Shown: positions 8,982 to 18,112, counted from the first letter of the stretch. The stretch is 64,000 nucleotides of DNA from Kitasatospora acidiphila (GCF_006636205.1 NZ_VIGB01000003.1:2480001-2544000); one strand, 5' to 3'. Notes: generated from the sequence alone by a model not told the origin. Numbers and translations are program-made.

Positions 8982-10235
8982 ATGGCGCAGCGTCCCAAGC
9001 GGGGCAGGGTGTATCGGCGGTGCGGGTGCACGGACGGGAGCAGCGGGAAGCAGTTGGGTTCGTGGTGTCCGCGATTGGCTGCCGATATCACCCATGGCCG
9101 GTGGACGTATGCGGTGGACCTGGCCCGGGAGGAGGGCAAGCGTAGGACTCGGCGGCGGGGCGGGTTCGCTAGTCGGGCGGAGGCGGCTCGGGAGATGGCG
9201 CGGGTGCTGGATGCCGAGTACCGGGGTGTGTACGAGGACCGGACGCTGCGCGTCGGGCTGTTCCTGTACGAGTGGCTGGAGTCGAAGCGGCCGGCGCTGG
9301 CCCCCAACACCTGGGCGGGCTACCGAGCGTGCATCGAGCGCGACCTGGTCCCCGCGTTCGGCGGCATGCCGCTCGTCGACCTGCGGCCCAAGCACATCGA
9401 CGCCTGGGTGAGCGCGCAGCTCGCCTCCGGCCGCGGACGCACCACCGTGCACCACGCGGTGGCCATGCTGCGCAACGCCCTGAACCACGCGGTGCGGACG
9501 TGGCGGCTGCGTTACAACCCGGCCAAGCACTCCGTGCCGACCAAGCCCCGTGCCGCAGTGCGCACTTGCTGGACCCCCGACCAGGCTGCGGCGTTCCTGC
9601 GCCACAGCGCGGAGCGCTACGCCGACCGGCTCACCGACCTGTTCGAGGTCATGCTCGGCACCGGCATGCGTCGCGGGGAGATCCTCGCCCTGCACTGGTC
9701 CGACGTGCATCTCATGGACCGCCAGCTCTTCGTCAGCTGGACCCTGACCGCCGTGAACAACGGGAAGATCCACCTCAGCGAACCCAAGACCGAAGCCAGC
9801 CGCACCTGGATCAGCCTCTCCCCCAGAGTGATGGCCGCCCTCCACCGCCAAGCCGCCCTCCAGATGGCCGCCCACCCCGATGACCGCCTCGACGGTCTGG
9901 TCTTCGCCCGCCCCGACGGCGAGCCCCTGCGCCCCCAGTGGGTCCTCGACCAGCTCCGAAAGCGCACCACCGAACTCGGCCTGCCCCGGATCGGTCTGCA
10001 TGACCTGCGCCACACTGCGGCCAGCATCATGATCGCCGCCGGAATCCCCCTCGCCGTCGTCTCAAAGACGCTGCGCCACTCCAACCTCGCCATCACCGTC
10101 GACCTCTACGGCCACCTCCTCAAGGACTCCGCCGACGACGCCGTCGTCGCCCTGGCCAAAGCCCTCGACCACGCGGACAACCTCCACGCAGACAGCACCA
10201 CTACGGTCATCCCGATCTCCTGCCTGGCCGCGTAG
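8982..10235 (+). CDS. Tyrosine recombinase / integrase (left copy)
   Basis: 417 residues, starting at ATG 8982 with GGAGGAG four bases before it; a longer frame upstream lacks protein character. The N-terminus has a Cys cluster (RRCGC, WCPRL) shared with the right-end integrase, then an SAM-like core-binding domain (LAPNTWAGYRACIERDLVP). The catalytic set is complete: Arg in GTGMRRGEILALHW, HDLRH, H in LRHSNLAITV and Tyr in VDLYGHLL. Unlike the right-end enzyme it points away from its nearest attachment site, and no tRNA fragment follows it. It may come from a separate element or have been moved by rearrangement. Confidence 0.93.
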   Translation: MAQRPKRGRVYRRCGCTDGSSGKQLGSWCPRLAADITHGRWTYAVDLAREEGKRRTRRRGGFASRAEAAREMARVLDAEYRGVYEDRTLRVGLFLYEWLESKRPALAPNTWAGYRACIERDLVPAFGGMPLVDLRPKHIDAWVSAQLASGRGRTTVHHAVAMLRNALNHAVRTWRLRYNPAKHSVPTKPRAAVRTCWTPDQAAAFLRHSAERYADRLTDLFEVMLGTGMRRGEILALHWSDVHLMDRQLFVSWTLTAVNNGKIHLSEPKTEASRTWISLSPRVMAALHRQAALQMAAHPDDRLDGLVFARPDGEPLRPQWVLDQLRKRTTELGLPRIGLHDLRHTAASIMIAAGIPLAVVSKTLRHSNLAITVDLYGHLLKDSADDAVVALAKALDHADNLHADSTTTVIPISCLAA

Positions 10236-10307
10236 GGGCCGCGCAGCGCCGAACGAGGACCTTGGATCGCTTCCGCATCCGTCGGCCTCGATCGGCGCCC
10301 TGCCAGT

Positions 10308-10500
10308 GGTGGTTGCCCGCGACGCCGACTGTGAGGTCGCATACTTGCCCGGCCTGGCCACGCGCCGCATCGCCGACCTCTACCCCGGCGAGGCCAAGAC
10401 CGGCCACCGCGACGCCCACGTCATCGCCGACGCCGCCCACACCATGCCCCAACCCTGCGCGCCCTCGAAATCGCCGACGTGACCGCCGCCCAACTCAACG
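10308..10500 (+). pseudogene. IS110-type transposase fragment
   Basis: Encodes ARDADCEVAYLPGLA, RRIADLYPGEAKT and RDAHVIADAAHTMPQ, the N-terminal RuvC-like region of IS110-family transposases. A frameshift near 10455 moves the continuation LRALEIADVTAAQLNV into another frame, which then runs straight into ricin-domain sequence. Only about 60 codons survive. Confidence 0.75.
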
Positions 10501-10928
10501 TCAACTTCGGTGGTATGCCCGGCTGGAAGGTGTCCTCGATCACGACCAACATGGACAACGGCTTCAAGTGCATCGATGTCAGCAACTCCGGTACGAACAA
10601 CAGCAACAAGATCGACATCTGGGACTGCAACGGCACCGCCGCCCAGAGCATCGTCTTCGCGCATGGCACGGACGGTGTCGGCACCCTGGTCGTCCAGGGC
10701 AAGTGCCTGGACCTCGGTTCCAGCCCCACCTGGGGCACCCATGTCCAGCCGTGGGACTGCAACAACACCGTCAACCAGAAGTGGGTGCACTCCAGCGGCG
10801 CCCTGCGCAACCCCAACTCCGGGTTCTGCCTGGAGATCGCCGGCAGCGACATCAACAACGGCACGCCGCTGGACGTGTGGAGCTGCTCGGGTCTGCGCAA
10901 CCAGCAGTGGTATGGGGACGCCCTGTAA
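10479..10928 (+). CDS. Truncated ricin-B lectin protein fused to IS110 debris
   Basis: 149 codons from GTG 10479. The first ten residues (TAAQLNVN) are leftover IS110 transposase. The rest is a ricin-type beta-trefoil nearly identical to the C-terminal half of the secreted protein at 17037-18050 (GMPGWKVSS, NGFKCIDVSN, KIDIWDCNG, GKCLDLGSS, NQKWV, NQQWYGDAL). There is no signal peptide, so export is unlikely and the frame is probably a remnant rather than a working lectin. The duplication with 17640-18050 suggests copying within the island followed by IS-mediated truncation. Confidence 0.65.
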   Translation: MTAAQLNVNFGGMPGWKVSSITTNMDNGFKCIDVSNSGTNNSNKIDIWDCNGTAAQSIVFAHGTDGVGTLVVQGKCLDLGSSPTWGTHVQPWDCNNTVNQKWVHSSGALRNPNSGFCLEIAGSDINNGTPLDVWSCSGLRNQQWYGDAL

Positions 10929-11380
10929 CGGCGAGGACCGGACCGAAGGACAAGGCCCCGCACCCAGCCGTGACCGGTCTTGCGCCCTGCCCGAGTGGCC
11001 GGGTCCGCCGCGCGACCACGCGGGCTCGCGCCACCACGCTTCCTGGCCCGTGCCACGCGCTCGCTTGTGCAGTCCGCGAGTCGGTCAGCCACCGTCGGAA
11101 CGGCCCGTCCCTCTCTGGAGAGGCCCGCCATGCGCTGGACGCCGCCCAGGCCCACCACACGCTTGGCTCGGCCGGATCGAGGAGATCGCGGTGCTGCCCG
11201 CCGTCCCGCCGCCGCCCGGGCCCCGACAGCAATGCAGGACATCCCCGGCCGGGAGCACGTTCCCTGGCCACGGTCCTGGCAATCGACCAGCCGACCCACG
11301 GGCCAGGTCGACCGGGAACAGCAGGACCGCTGCGATCCTCAACGCGCCGGGCAAGATCCTGCGGAGCTACCCGACGGGGT
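10929..11380. other. Gene-free stretch between ricin fragment and secreted protein gene
   Basis: No frame shows a believable product. The region contains scattered Arg/Pro-rich shadows on both strands. Confidence 0.4.
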
Positions 11381-11407
11381 CCCGACCCGGACGGGCGCCG
11401 GGTCGGG
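11381..11407 (-). terminator. Terminator of the secreted ricin protein gene
   Basis: 10-bp GC-rich arms (11381-11390 and 11398-11407) with a 7-base loop, 13 bp beyond the stop codon of the minus-strand gene ending at 11420. Confidence 0.6.
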
Positions 11408-11419
11408 GCAAGCCGGCTC

Positions 11420-12643
11420 CTACTGGAGCTTCCACTGCTGGTTCCAGGCGTTGTTGCAGGTCCAGACGCCGAGGGCCTTGGCGTCCTCGTCGTAGGTCAG
11501 GCAGTCCTGGTCGGTGATCCGGATCTGGTACTGGCCGGCACCCTGGCTGACAAGCTGCCACTTCTGCTCGTCGACACCGGTCCACGACCTGGCGTCGGCG
11601 TCGTAGGTCTTGGTGTTCTCGGTCAGCGCGAGGCCGGACACCGCACTGGTGATCTCGTAGCGGCCGTCACCCACCGAGGTGAACTGCCAACCGGAGTTCT
11701 TGGCACCGCTGGTGCCGGCGAGGATCGAGGGGCCCGAGACGGAACCGGTGGCGATCGGGCCCTGGCCGGTCTTCACCTTGGGGTAGAGCAGACCGGCGAG
11801 GGTGCCACCGGTACCGCTGCCGCTGCCGCCCTGGTGCGCGGGGGTGCCGGGGGTGGCGGTGCCGCCGGTGCTGACGCCCGGGACCGTGCCGGGGTTGGCG
11901 GGGATGCCGGGGGTGACGGTGCCGCCGGTGCTGACGCCCGGGACCGTGCCGGGGTTGGCGGGGATGCCGGGGGTGACGGGCGTGCCGGTCGGCGGTGTGT
12001 CGCCCGAGCTGACGGCTGGGCTCGTGCTGTCGCGGGCGGGGAAGTGGATGATCCGCTGGCTGTCGTAGCAGGTGATGCGCAGGCAGGGCCTGGTGTTGGT
12101 CACGGTGCGGTCGGAGTCGCTGCCGACGAAGGCCCAGTTCCCGTAGCCGCCGTCGCCGTTGTTGGTGAATGTCGAGTCCCCCGAGAAGACCCAGATGCGA
12201 AAGTCGTCGTAGCCGGTCGGGCCGCCCTCCGAGTCGTGGTGCTGCAGCTTGACGGTGGTGTCGACCAGCACCCCGGTCATGTCCGCCTGGTAGTCGTTGT
12301 GGAACATGAGGGTGTCGTAGAGATCGGTTCCGTCGTACTTGAACACCATGACGTTGAACCCGGGTGCGGCAGCGCTCAGTTGGCCGGCCATGCCCTGGGT
12401 GAACGCGGCGTTGTCGGCCTGCGCGGTAAGGGCCGCGCTGCGGAAGCCTCCGATCATCTTGCCGATCGAGTTGATCAGGGCCGAGTCGCAGTTGCCGCCG
12501 CCCACACTGTCCTGTCCCGAGCAGTCGTACGCCGACGCCCGCTGCGGCGCGGCGATCAGGCCCGTCATAGCCAGGGCCGACAGGAGACCGCCCGCGACGG
12601 TACGTTGGGCGAGTCGGGTCGTCCGACGGGAGGAAGCGCGCAT
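11420..12643 (-). CDS. Secreted stress-type protein with repeat linker and ricin B lectin domain
   Basis: 407 residues. A Sec signal (AQRTVAGGLLSALAMTGLIAAP, cleavage near RASA) precedes a Cys-containing N-terminal domain with YDCSGQD, NVMVFKYDG, FRIWVFSGD and GDGGYGNWAF. The same pattern occurs in the protein at 17037. A Pro/Gly/Thr linker of 20-residue repeats follows (about residues 215-275), then a ricin-type trefoil ending NNAWNQQWKLQ. It is probably an extracellular or wall-associated glycan-binding protein; the N-terminal domain's function is unknown. A tandem 11-bp box at 12736-12757 lies 93 bp upstream, suggesting control with the potassium genes. Confidence 0.8.
   Translation of the reverse strand: MRASSRRTTRLAQRTVAGGLLSALAMTGLIAAPQRASAYDCSGQDSVGGGNCDSALINSIGKMIGGFRSAALTAQADNAAFTQGMAGQLSAAAPGFNVMVFKYDGTDLYDTLMFHNDYQADMTGVLVDTTVKLQHHDSEGGPTGYDDFRIWVFSGDSTFTNNGDGGYGNWAFVGSDSDRTVTNTRPCLRITCYDSQRIIHFPARDSTSPAVSSGDTPPTGTPVTPGIPANPGTVPGVSTGGTVTPGIPANPGTVPGVSTGGTATPGTPAHQGGSGSGTGGTLAGLLYPKVKTGQGPIATGSVSGPSILAGTSGAKNSGWQFTSVGDGRYEITSAVSGLALTENTKTYDADARSWTGVDEQKWQLVSQGAGQYQIRITDQDCLTYDEDAKALGVWTCNNAWNQQWKLQ
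11841..11980. repeat. 60-bp tandem repeat in the linker coding region
   Basis: About 2.3 copies of a 60-bp unit, nearly identical, with one full unit at 11881-11940. It encodes the 20-residue Pro/Gly/Thr unit of the minus-strand secreted protein. The phase is preserved, so copy number can vary without breaking the gene. Confidence 0.85.
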
Positions 12644-12735
12644 GCTGAAGTGCCCCGATCATTCGGCGTGGTGACGTTCGTCTGCGGAGGAGAGACGATT
12701 CTTCGGATGCTAGGGCCGCCCACAGCTCTCGCCCA

Positions 12736-12757
12736 GGGGCCTTGACGGCTCCCTGAC
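12736..12757 (-). promoter_or_regulatory. Tandem 11-bp box (candidate KdpE site) upstream of the secreted ricin protein
   Basis: On the minus strand GTCAGGGAGCC is followed directly by GTCAAGGCCCC. This fits the RTCARG half-site repeated at 11 bp found at seven other places in the island. It lies between two divergent genes and could also affect chrA. Confidence 0.5.
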
Positions 12758-12773
12758 GGAGTATCGGAGCGGC

Positions 12774-13927
12774 GTGGTGATGGGCGGGGTTCCGGGCGGT
12801 GGCCGGGTCGGGCTGGTGACGATCGCCAGAGAGTGGGGCCGGATCGGCTGTATCGGGTTCGGTGGCCCGCCGGCCCATATCGCGCTGCTGCGGAAGCTGT
12901 GTGTGGAGCGCCGCCAGTGGATTGCCGCCGCGGAGTTCGAGGACGGGGTCGCGGCGACGAGCCTGCTGCCGGGCCCGGCGTCGACCCAGCTGGCGATCTT
13001 CACGGCGTGGAGGCTGCGCGGTCTGGCGGGCGCGCTGGTGAGCGGGGTGTGGTTCATCGTGCCGGGGCTGGTGCTGATCCTGGCGCCGGCCGCGCTGTTC
13101 CTGGCCGGGCATCCGCCGCTGTGGGTGCGAGGCGCAGCGGCCGGTGCCGGGGCGGCGGTGGCGGTGCAGGCGGCCGTCTCGCTGGTGCCGGCGAGCTGGA
13201 AGCGGGCCGGGCAGGCGCGGGTGGCGCGGGGCCGTTGGCTCGGCTACGTGTTGGCGGGCGGAATCGGGGCCGCGCTTCTTGGGCCGTGGCTGGTCCTCGT
13301 GTTGGTGGGTGCCGGCCTCGTGGAGGTCGCGGTGCGGACCGGTGTCGGCGGACCCGGTAGGACCCGGTCCGCGTCGTGGCCACTGGCGGCCGCCGCCCCG
13401 GCGGCTGGCGCAGGCGGCCTGCTCGCGCTGGCGTGGGTGGCGTTCAAGGTCGGCGCCCTGTCGTACGGCGGTGGGTTCGTGATCATCCCGCTGATGCAGG
13501 CCGACGCCGTGCACCACTACCACTGGATGACGGACAGCCAGTTCCTCAACGCGGTGGCGCTGGGCCAGATCACGCCAGGACCGGTGGTGCAGACCGTCGC
13601 GGTGGTCGGCTACGCCGCCGCCGGAGTGTGGGGCTGCTGGCCGCCGCGGTGGCCTTCACCCCGTCCTTCCTATTCGTGATCTTCGGCGGGCCCCGGTTCG
13701 ACCGGCTGCGGGCCGATCAGCGGGTGCAGGCGTTCATGACCGGCGCCGGGCCCGCCGTGATCGGGGCGATCGCCGGGTCCGCGATCCCCCTTGCGCTGGC
13801 CCTGCAGCACGCGTGGCAGTACGGCGTGCTGGCCGCGGCGGCCCTCTGGCTGCTGGCAGCCCGCCGCGGCGTGGTCAGCGCCTTGCTCGGCGCCGTCGCT
13901 GCCCTGGCTGGCTGGCCGATGACCTGA
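12774..13927 (+). pseudogene. chrA: Chromate transporter ChrA (apparent frameshift at 13631)
   Basis: Membrane transporter of the CHR family, normally giving chromate resistance by efflux. The first frame (12774 to about 13630) has the CHR signature GCIGFGGPPAHIALLRK near residue 22 and LLPGPASTQLAIF. The second half-domain starts AFKVGALSYGGGFVIIPLMQ and continues ITPGPVVQTV. The remaining helices, LLAAAVAFTPSFLFVIFGGPRF and onward, are in the next frame. Adding one G to the run at 13630-13633 would restore a single frame of about 385 residues. Sequencing error is as likely as real loss. The start is GTG 12774 or ATG 12780. Confidence 0.85.
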
Positions 13928-13974
13928 CCCGGCGGACACCACCCGCTGGGGACGGGGGTCAGCCGCAGGCGCAC

Positions 13975-14235
13975 CCGGCAGCGGCTGGGGCGCCCGCCTC
14001 CTCGCGGACGGCGTTGGCGTCCCACTTGGCCCGGTTCCAGCAGGTGGTGTGTGCCGTCCAGGCTCGCCTCCCCGGCCCACTCGGCGATGGTCCATCAGTT
14101 CTTGCGGGGCAGGTCCGACAGCACTCCGAGCACCAACCGCCGTATCCGGCGGCGGGGTTCGATCCGGGCGAACCGACCTGCGATCCGGTCCATCAAGCCC
14201 TCGAAGGCCTCCTGCCAGCAGGCCGGGTCTACGCT
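13975..14235 (-). pseudogene. IS701-like transposase N-terminal remnant
   Basis: Minus strand encodes VDPACWQEAFEGLMDRI, GRFARIEPRRRIRRLVLG and LSDLPRKN, the usual start of actinobacterial IS701-family transposases. The next codon, expected Cys, is TGA; the reading then continues WTIAEWAGEAS and shifts frame within HHLL. Nonsense mutation, frameshift and loss of the catalytic core make it dead. Confidence 0.75.
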
Positions 14236-14381
14236 GTGGCCCGTGGCCAGCACGTGATCGTTCGTCTTCACAGGCTGATGATCAACGGTGGCCGCACCCA
14301 CCTCCGCACCGGCCCGAACTACCACCCACGGATGTCTGACCAGCTGGTCGATCAAGCAGACAACCAAGCGAAAGGAAACCA

Positions 14382-14654
14382 TTGAGCGACTACATCGTCG
14401 TGGCCGAGATCGGCCTGGCCAAGAACCGGTACGGCGCCGAGATCCGGACGTCCGATCCGATGCCTCTTGATCAGGCTCGGACCTTCGCCTTGGAGGCTGC
14501 GCGGAGCGGGCACCCCGACTTCGCTCCGGTCGCGAAGAACGCCCGGGTGCTCCGCATTGGCGAAGCGGACCAGTACTTGGTCGTCGAGGGCCACCGGCTG
14601 AGCCCCGACAGCCTTTCTCGGTTCACCGTTACGCAGGTCGTCGACAACGCCTGA
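14382..14654 (+). CDS. Conserved-looking small hypothetical protein
   Basis: 90 residues, starting at TTG 14382 with GAAAGGA six bases upstream. The sequence (SDYIVVAEIGLAKNRYGAEI and SRFTVTQVVDNA) has a balanced composition and alternating strands and helix, unlike shadow frames. No domain is recognised. It lies between an IS701 remnant and nos. Confidence 0.5.
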   Translation: MSDYIVVAEIGLAKNRYGAEIRTSDPMPLDQARTFALEAARSGHPDFAPVAKNARVLRIGEADQYLVVEGHRLSPDSLSRFTVTQVVDNA

Positions 14655-14990
14655 CTCCGACCCGGCCTGACGGTGGCCAGGCCAGTCATTACGGCCGACA
14701 AGCCGTCAATCGGGCATGTCGGGCTGCCATCGGCACGCTCGCGGAGCGGATACTCGGCCGCGCCGACCGTGCCGAGGCCGCCGCGCTACTGAACTGCGAG
14801 GTGACGCTCGGCAGGATCCGCAGCGGCCCCTGGGAGATCGTCCGCTCCACCCTGCCGCACCGTGTCGGCGCCGCACTGCGGGCCCGAATCGACCCGCTCC
14901 GGACACGCGCCGCGCATCCTCGACGCGGATCCGCACGGCAGTGGCCGCTCGCCCGAGTGGCCTCTCGCGCGGGTCGAGGGCCCGCCGCGG
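14655..14990. other. Stretch with an open but startless plus-strand frame
   Basis: A plus-strand frame from about 14660 to 14940 reads through RACRAAIGTLAERILGRADRAEAAALLNCE and has helical character, but no start codon with a ribosome site is evident. It may be a remnant of an unrecognised gene. Confidence 0.3.
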
Positions 14991-16175
14991 CTACTGGTCG
15001 ACGACCGCTCCCGGAGCTGAGCTGCCGGCTGCCCACGGCACCTGGTGTGGGGAGAAGTTGGGCAGTGCCTTCGTCGGCTCGTAGCGGCGCTGCCAGACCG
15101 GGGTGGTCGAGCCGCTGGTGGCCGGGACGATGGCGGACCAGTCGGCGGGGCAGCGGCGGCCGTGCTTGAGTTCGCGCTCCTCGTGCCGCACGAACTGCTT
15201 GGTGGCGAAGTGGTGGTCGATGATGGACACCCCCGCCTGGTCGTAGGAGTGCAGCACGGCCGCGGTGAGTTCCAGCAGTGCGCGGTCACGCCAGAGCGTG
15301 CGGTCGCGGCTGGTGTCCAGACCCATGCCGCGGGCGACCTCGGGGAGCTTGTCGTAGCGGTTGGTGTCGGACAGGTTGCGGGCGCCGATCTCGGTGCACG
15401 TGTACCAGGCGCTGAACGGGGCCAGCGTGTAGCGCAGGCCACCAAGGTCCAGGACCTGGTTGGAGATCGTCGGGAACGCGTGCCAGCGCAGGCCGAGGTC
15501 CTCGAACCACGGGTATTCGGGGTGGCTGATCCGCACCTCGGGCACCGCGTCCGGTGGTAGCTCGAACCACTTCGGGTCACGCTCCGGCCACTGGACGACC
15601 AGTGGCAGCACGTCGTACTCGGTACCCTGCCCACGCCATCCCATCCGCAGCACGGCCTCGGTGAGCTCGACCGTCTCGGGGTCGCCCAGCACCGACCCGT
15701 CGTGCCGCCGATAGCCGGCATAGCGAATGAGCTGGCCGTTCCACACCCTGGGCCCTGGCCTACCGGGCTCGGCCGGGGTGAACGCGGTCAGCAGCAGGCG
15801 GACCTTCCCGCCGTTCCAGGCGAGCCGAAGATGCTCGACCAGCATCTCGAACAAAGCGCTCTCAGCGCCGCCGCCGGCATCGATCTCGCGGCAGTCCCGG
15901 ACCTCCAGTCCCTTCCAGTAGAACTTGCCGATGCACTGCGGGTTGTTCCGCCAGGCGATCCGGGTGCCCGCCAGCAGCTCCTGCTCGCTCTGCCGGTAGG
16001 TGCCCGTGGCGGCAAGCTCCCGCGCGATCTCCCCGACCCGACGCTCCGCGGCCTCTGCCGACAGGAGTCCCTCGGCGCTGAGCTGTCGCACCAGGTCGGC
16101 GGCCTCTGCGACCACCGGACCGATGGACTGGACGGATGACACGGATGGTGCTGCGCACAGATGCGAGGTCTTCAC
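14991..16175 (-). CDS. nos: Bacterial nitric oxide synthase oxygenase
   Basis: 394 residues; a heme enzyme making nitric oxide from L-arginine using electrons from unlinked reductases. The GTG start at 16175 has AAGGGG upstream. The heme ligand is Cys81 in AWRNNPQCIGK. Further family landmarks are GWRGQGTEYDVLPLVVQ, AFPTISNQVLDLGGLRYT and WYTCTEIGARNLSD, where Glu binds the substrate guanidinium. Length is typical of bacterial oxygenase-only NOS (about 360-400). In plant-pathogenic streptomycetes a NOS works in thaxtomin nitration, but no NRPS or P450 gene is nearby, so signalling or stress protection is more likely here. Confidence 0.95.
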   Translation of the reverse strand: MKTSHLCAAPSVSSVQSIGPVVAEAADLVRQLSAEGLLSAEAAERRVGEIARELAATGTYRQSEQELLAGTRIAWRNNPQCIGKFYWKGLEVRDCREIDAGGGAESALFEMLVEHLRLAWNGGKVRLLLTAFTPAEPGRPGPRVWNGQLIRYAGYRRHDGSVLGDPETVELTEAVLRMGWRGQGTEYDVLPLVVQWPERDPKWFELPPDAVPEVRISHPEYPWFEDLGLRWHAFPTISNQVLDLGGLRYTLAPFSAWYTCTEIGARNLSDTNRYDKLPEVARGMGLDTSRDRTLWRDRALLELTAAVLHSYDQAGVSIIDHHFATKQFVRHEERELKHGRRCPADWSAIVPATSGSTTPVWQRRYEPTKALPNFSPHQVPWAAGSSAPGAVVDQ

Positions 16176-17036
16176 GACGAGCCCCTTGTCAACGGCGAGA
16201 GGTAGGAACCCAGTTCACACACACGAAACATCTGACCGTGGTCGGACACTACGTCAGAAGAGGGACCGAACCGCAGGTTTCTGAGTCCGATTTGACGACA
16301 CCCATGCACCCGCCACTGCCGCTCCGGCAGGTAAATGATCTGCCGGTCAACAGGCTTGGTCATCCGCCCGATTCCTGAACGGCTCGTCAGCGGTGGCGTC
16401 CGCGGCGTCGAGGAGAGCGGTGTCGAGACGGCCCTGGCAGACACCAGGGTGCTCGCCCAGGGCAGTTGGGCGGCTGGATGCTGCCGTCGGAGCCCTGGTC
16501 GACACCACGGGTCGCGGGCGGCCGCAGATCTGATCACGCCCCCACTGGCCGACGCAGAACACGTCCCGGCACCGGCGGCCGAGGCGACCGAACGATTGGT
16601 GCAGACAACACCGCGCTCAATGCGACTCCTTGGCCGCACTCACCAGAAGATCACGGTCACCGCTTCCACGCGGGTGGAGCTCGACGTGGACGAGACGGGT
16701 GCGGGTACGACCCGGCTGCGGCACGTCGAGGCCGCGACGGTGAGCGTGATCACCGTCCCGGAGAACCCGGCCCGCGCGACCTGGCGGCACACGCGACCGC
16801 GTCCGATCCGGATGTGGGGGCCTCCCGCCGGATCCGAGCTGACAGCCCGTTCGTTCACATCGCATGCTCCCTGACCAGGAGTATCGCCTTTTGAAACCCC
16901 ATCAGCGCAAGGAAACCGCAAAGAACGGCTCATGGGCGTTCGGATTGCGTCATGTGCCGGCCCTGCCAACTCCCGACCGCCATACCATCGCGCTCGACCT
17001 GTGAAGATCATGTATGAGCGATGGTGGAGGTACCTC
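16176..17036. other. Long gene-poor region upstream of nos
   Basis: 860 bp between the nos start and the next plus-strand gene. Several overlapping frames on both strands exceed 70 codons but none has a ribosome site and recognisable character. The plus frame near 16620-16850 (ITVTASTRVELDVDETG) is the most protein-like. The part next to nos should hold its promoter. Confidence 0.4.
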
Positions 17037-18050
17037 GTGGGTCATTGGATACGACTGTCCCGGCGCATGGCACGGATGTTGGCCGTGCTCGGTGTCTCGA
17101 TGGCGCTCGCCGTCGGCCTTGCAAGCCCCGCGTCCGCCGCCGGCGCGAGCTACACCTGTGACGGCGACAACTACAACAACGCCGCCAACACCGGGTGTGG
17201 CGTCGCGCTGCTCCAGAGCATCATCGACCTCGTCCGAGGTGCACAGGTCGACCGGATCGACCGTGAGGCGTTCGTCAAGAACGTCCTCCAGTCCGCCGTC
17301 GACAACACCGGCGGCCGGTACAACGTGATGGTCTTCGACGAGAAGGACGTCCAGCCCTTCGGTGGAACCGAGAACCACCCCTACACCCAGAACCTGCAGG
17401 GCGTGCTCTACAGCCAGGACTTCGTCTACCGCAGCGCCTGGGACGGCGCCGACCACCACTTCCACGTCTGGGTCTTCGGCGGCGGCAGCAGCTTCGACAA
17501 CAAGTGGGACGGCGGCTGGATCAACTGGGCCTTCTCCGGCAGCTGGAACCGACCGCAGGTCGACAAGATCTGCAACTCAGGCAGCAGGATGCCGTACACC
17601 TGCCACGTACCGGGGCCCGTCGTCAACTTCGGTAGCATGCCCGGCTGGAAGGTGTCCTCGGTCACGACCAATATGGACAACGGCTTCAAGTGCATCGATG
17701 ACAGCAACTCCGACACGAACAACAGCAACAAGATCGACATCTGGGACTGCAACGGCACCGCCGCCCAGAACATCGTCTTCGCCCACGGCACCGACGGCGT
17801 CGGCACCCTGATCGTCCTGGGCAAGTGCCTGGACCTCGGTTCCAGTCCCACGTGGGGCACTCATGTCCAGCTGTGGGACTGCAACAACACCGTCAACCAG
17901 AAGTGGGTGTACTCCGACGGCACCCTGCGCAACCCCAGCTCCGGGTTCTGCCTCGACATAGCCGGAAGCAACATCAACAACGGCACGCCACTGGTCGCCT
18001 GGAGCTGCTCAGGCCTCCGCAACCAGCAGTGGTTCGGCGGGACGCTGTAG
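17037..18050 (+). CDS. Secreted stress-type protein with C-terminal ricin B lectin domain
   Basis: 337 residues from GTG 17037, chosen because GGTGGAGG lies just upstream and a Sec signal (MARMLAVLGVSMALAVGLAS, cleavage near ASAAGA) follows at once. The N-terminal domain (about 35-190) shares Cys spacing and NVMVF, FHVWVFGGG and GGWINWAFSG with the protein at 11420. The C-terminal trefoil has WDCNGTAAQNI, WDCNNTVNQKW and WSCSGLRNQQWFGGTL. Its lectin part is copied, truncated, at 10479 and 20700, making it the likely parent copy. Extracellular glycan binding is inferred. Confidence 0.82.
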   Translation: MGHWIRLSRRMARMLAVLGVSMALAVGLASPASAAGASYTCDGDNYNNAANTGCGVALLQSIIDLVRGAQVDRIDREAFVKNVLQSAVDNTGGRYNVMVFDEKDVQPFGGTENHPYTQNLQGVLYSQDFVYRSAWDGADHHFHVWVFGGGSSFDNKWDGGWINWAFSGSWNRPQVDKICNSGSRMPYTCHVPGPVVNFGSMPGWKVSSVTTNMDNGFKCIDDSNSDTNNSNKIDIWDCNGTAAQNIVFAHGTDGVGTLIVLGKCLDLGSSPTWGTHVQLWDCNNTVNQKWVYSDGTLRNPSSGFCLDIAGSNINNGTPLVAWSCSGLRNQQWFGGTL

Positions 18051-18072
18051 GGCCGCGAACACGAGACCGAAC

Positions 18073-18112
18073 GATCGCGGGGACGGTGTCACCAGGTACC
18101 GTCCCCGCGATC
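18073..18112 (+). terminator. Terminator of the secreted ricin protein gene
   Basis: Perfect 15-bp arms (18073-18087 and 18098-18112) with a 10-base loop, 23 bp after the stop codon. Confidence 0.8.

Noticed and set aside
11841..11980. CRISPR-like repeats
   Set aside because: The 60-bp units are contiguous with no spacers and encode in-frame Pro/Gly/Thr repeats of a secreted protein.
14991..16175. Thaxtomin biosynthesis locus suggested by the NOS gene
   Set aside because: No NRPS, P450 or AraC-type regulator occurs within the window around it.
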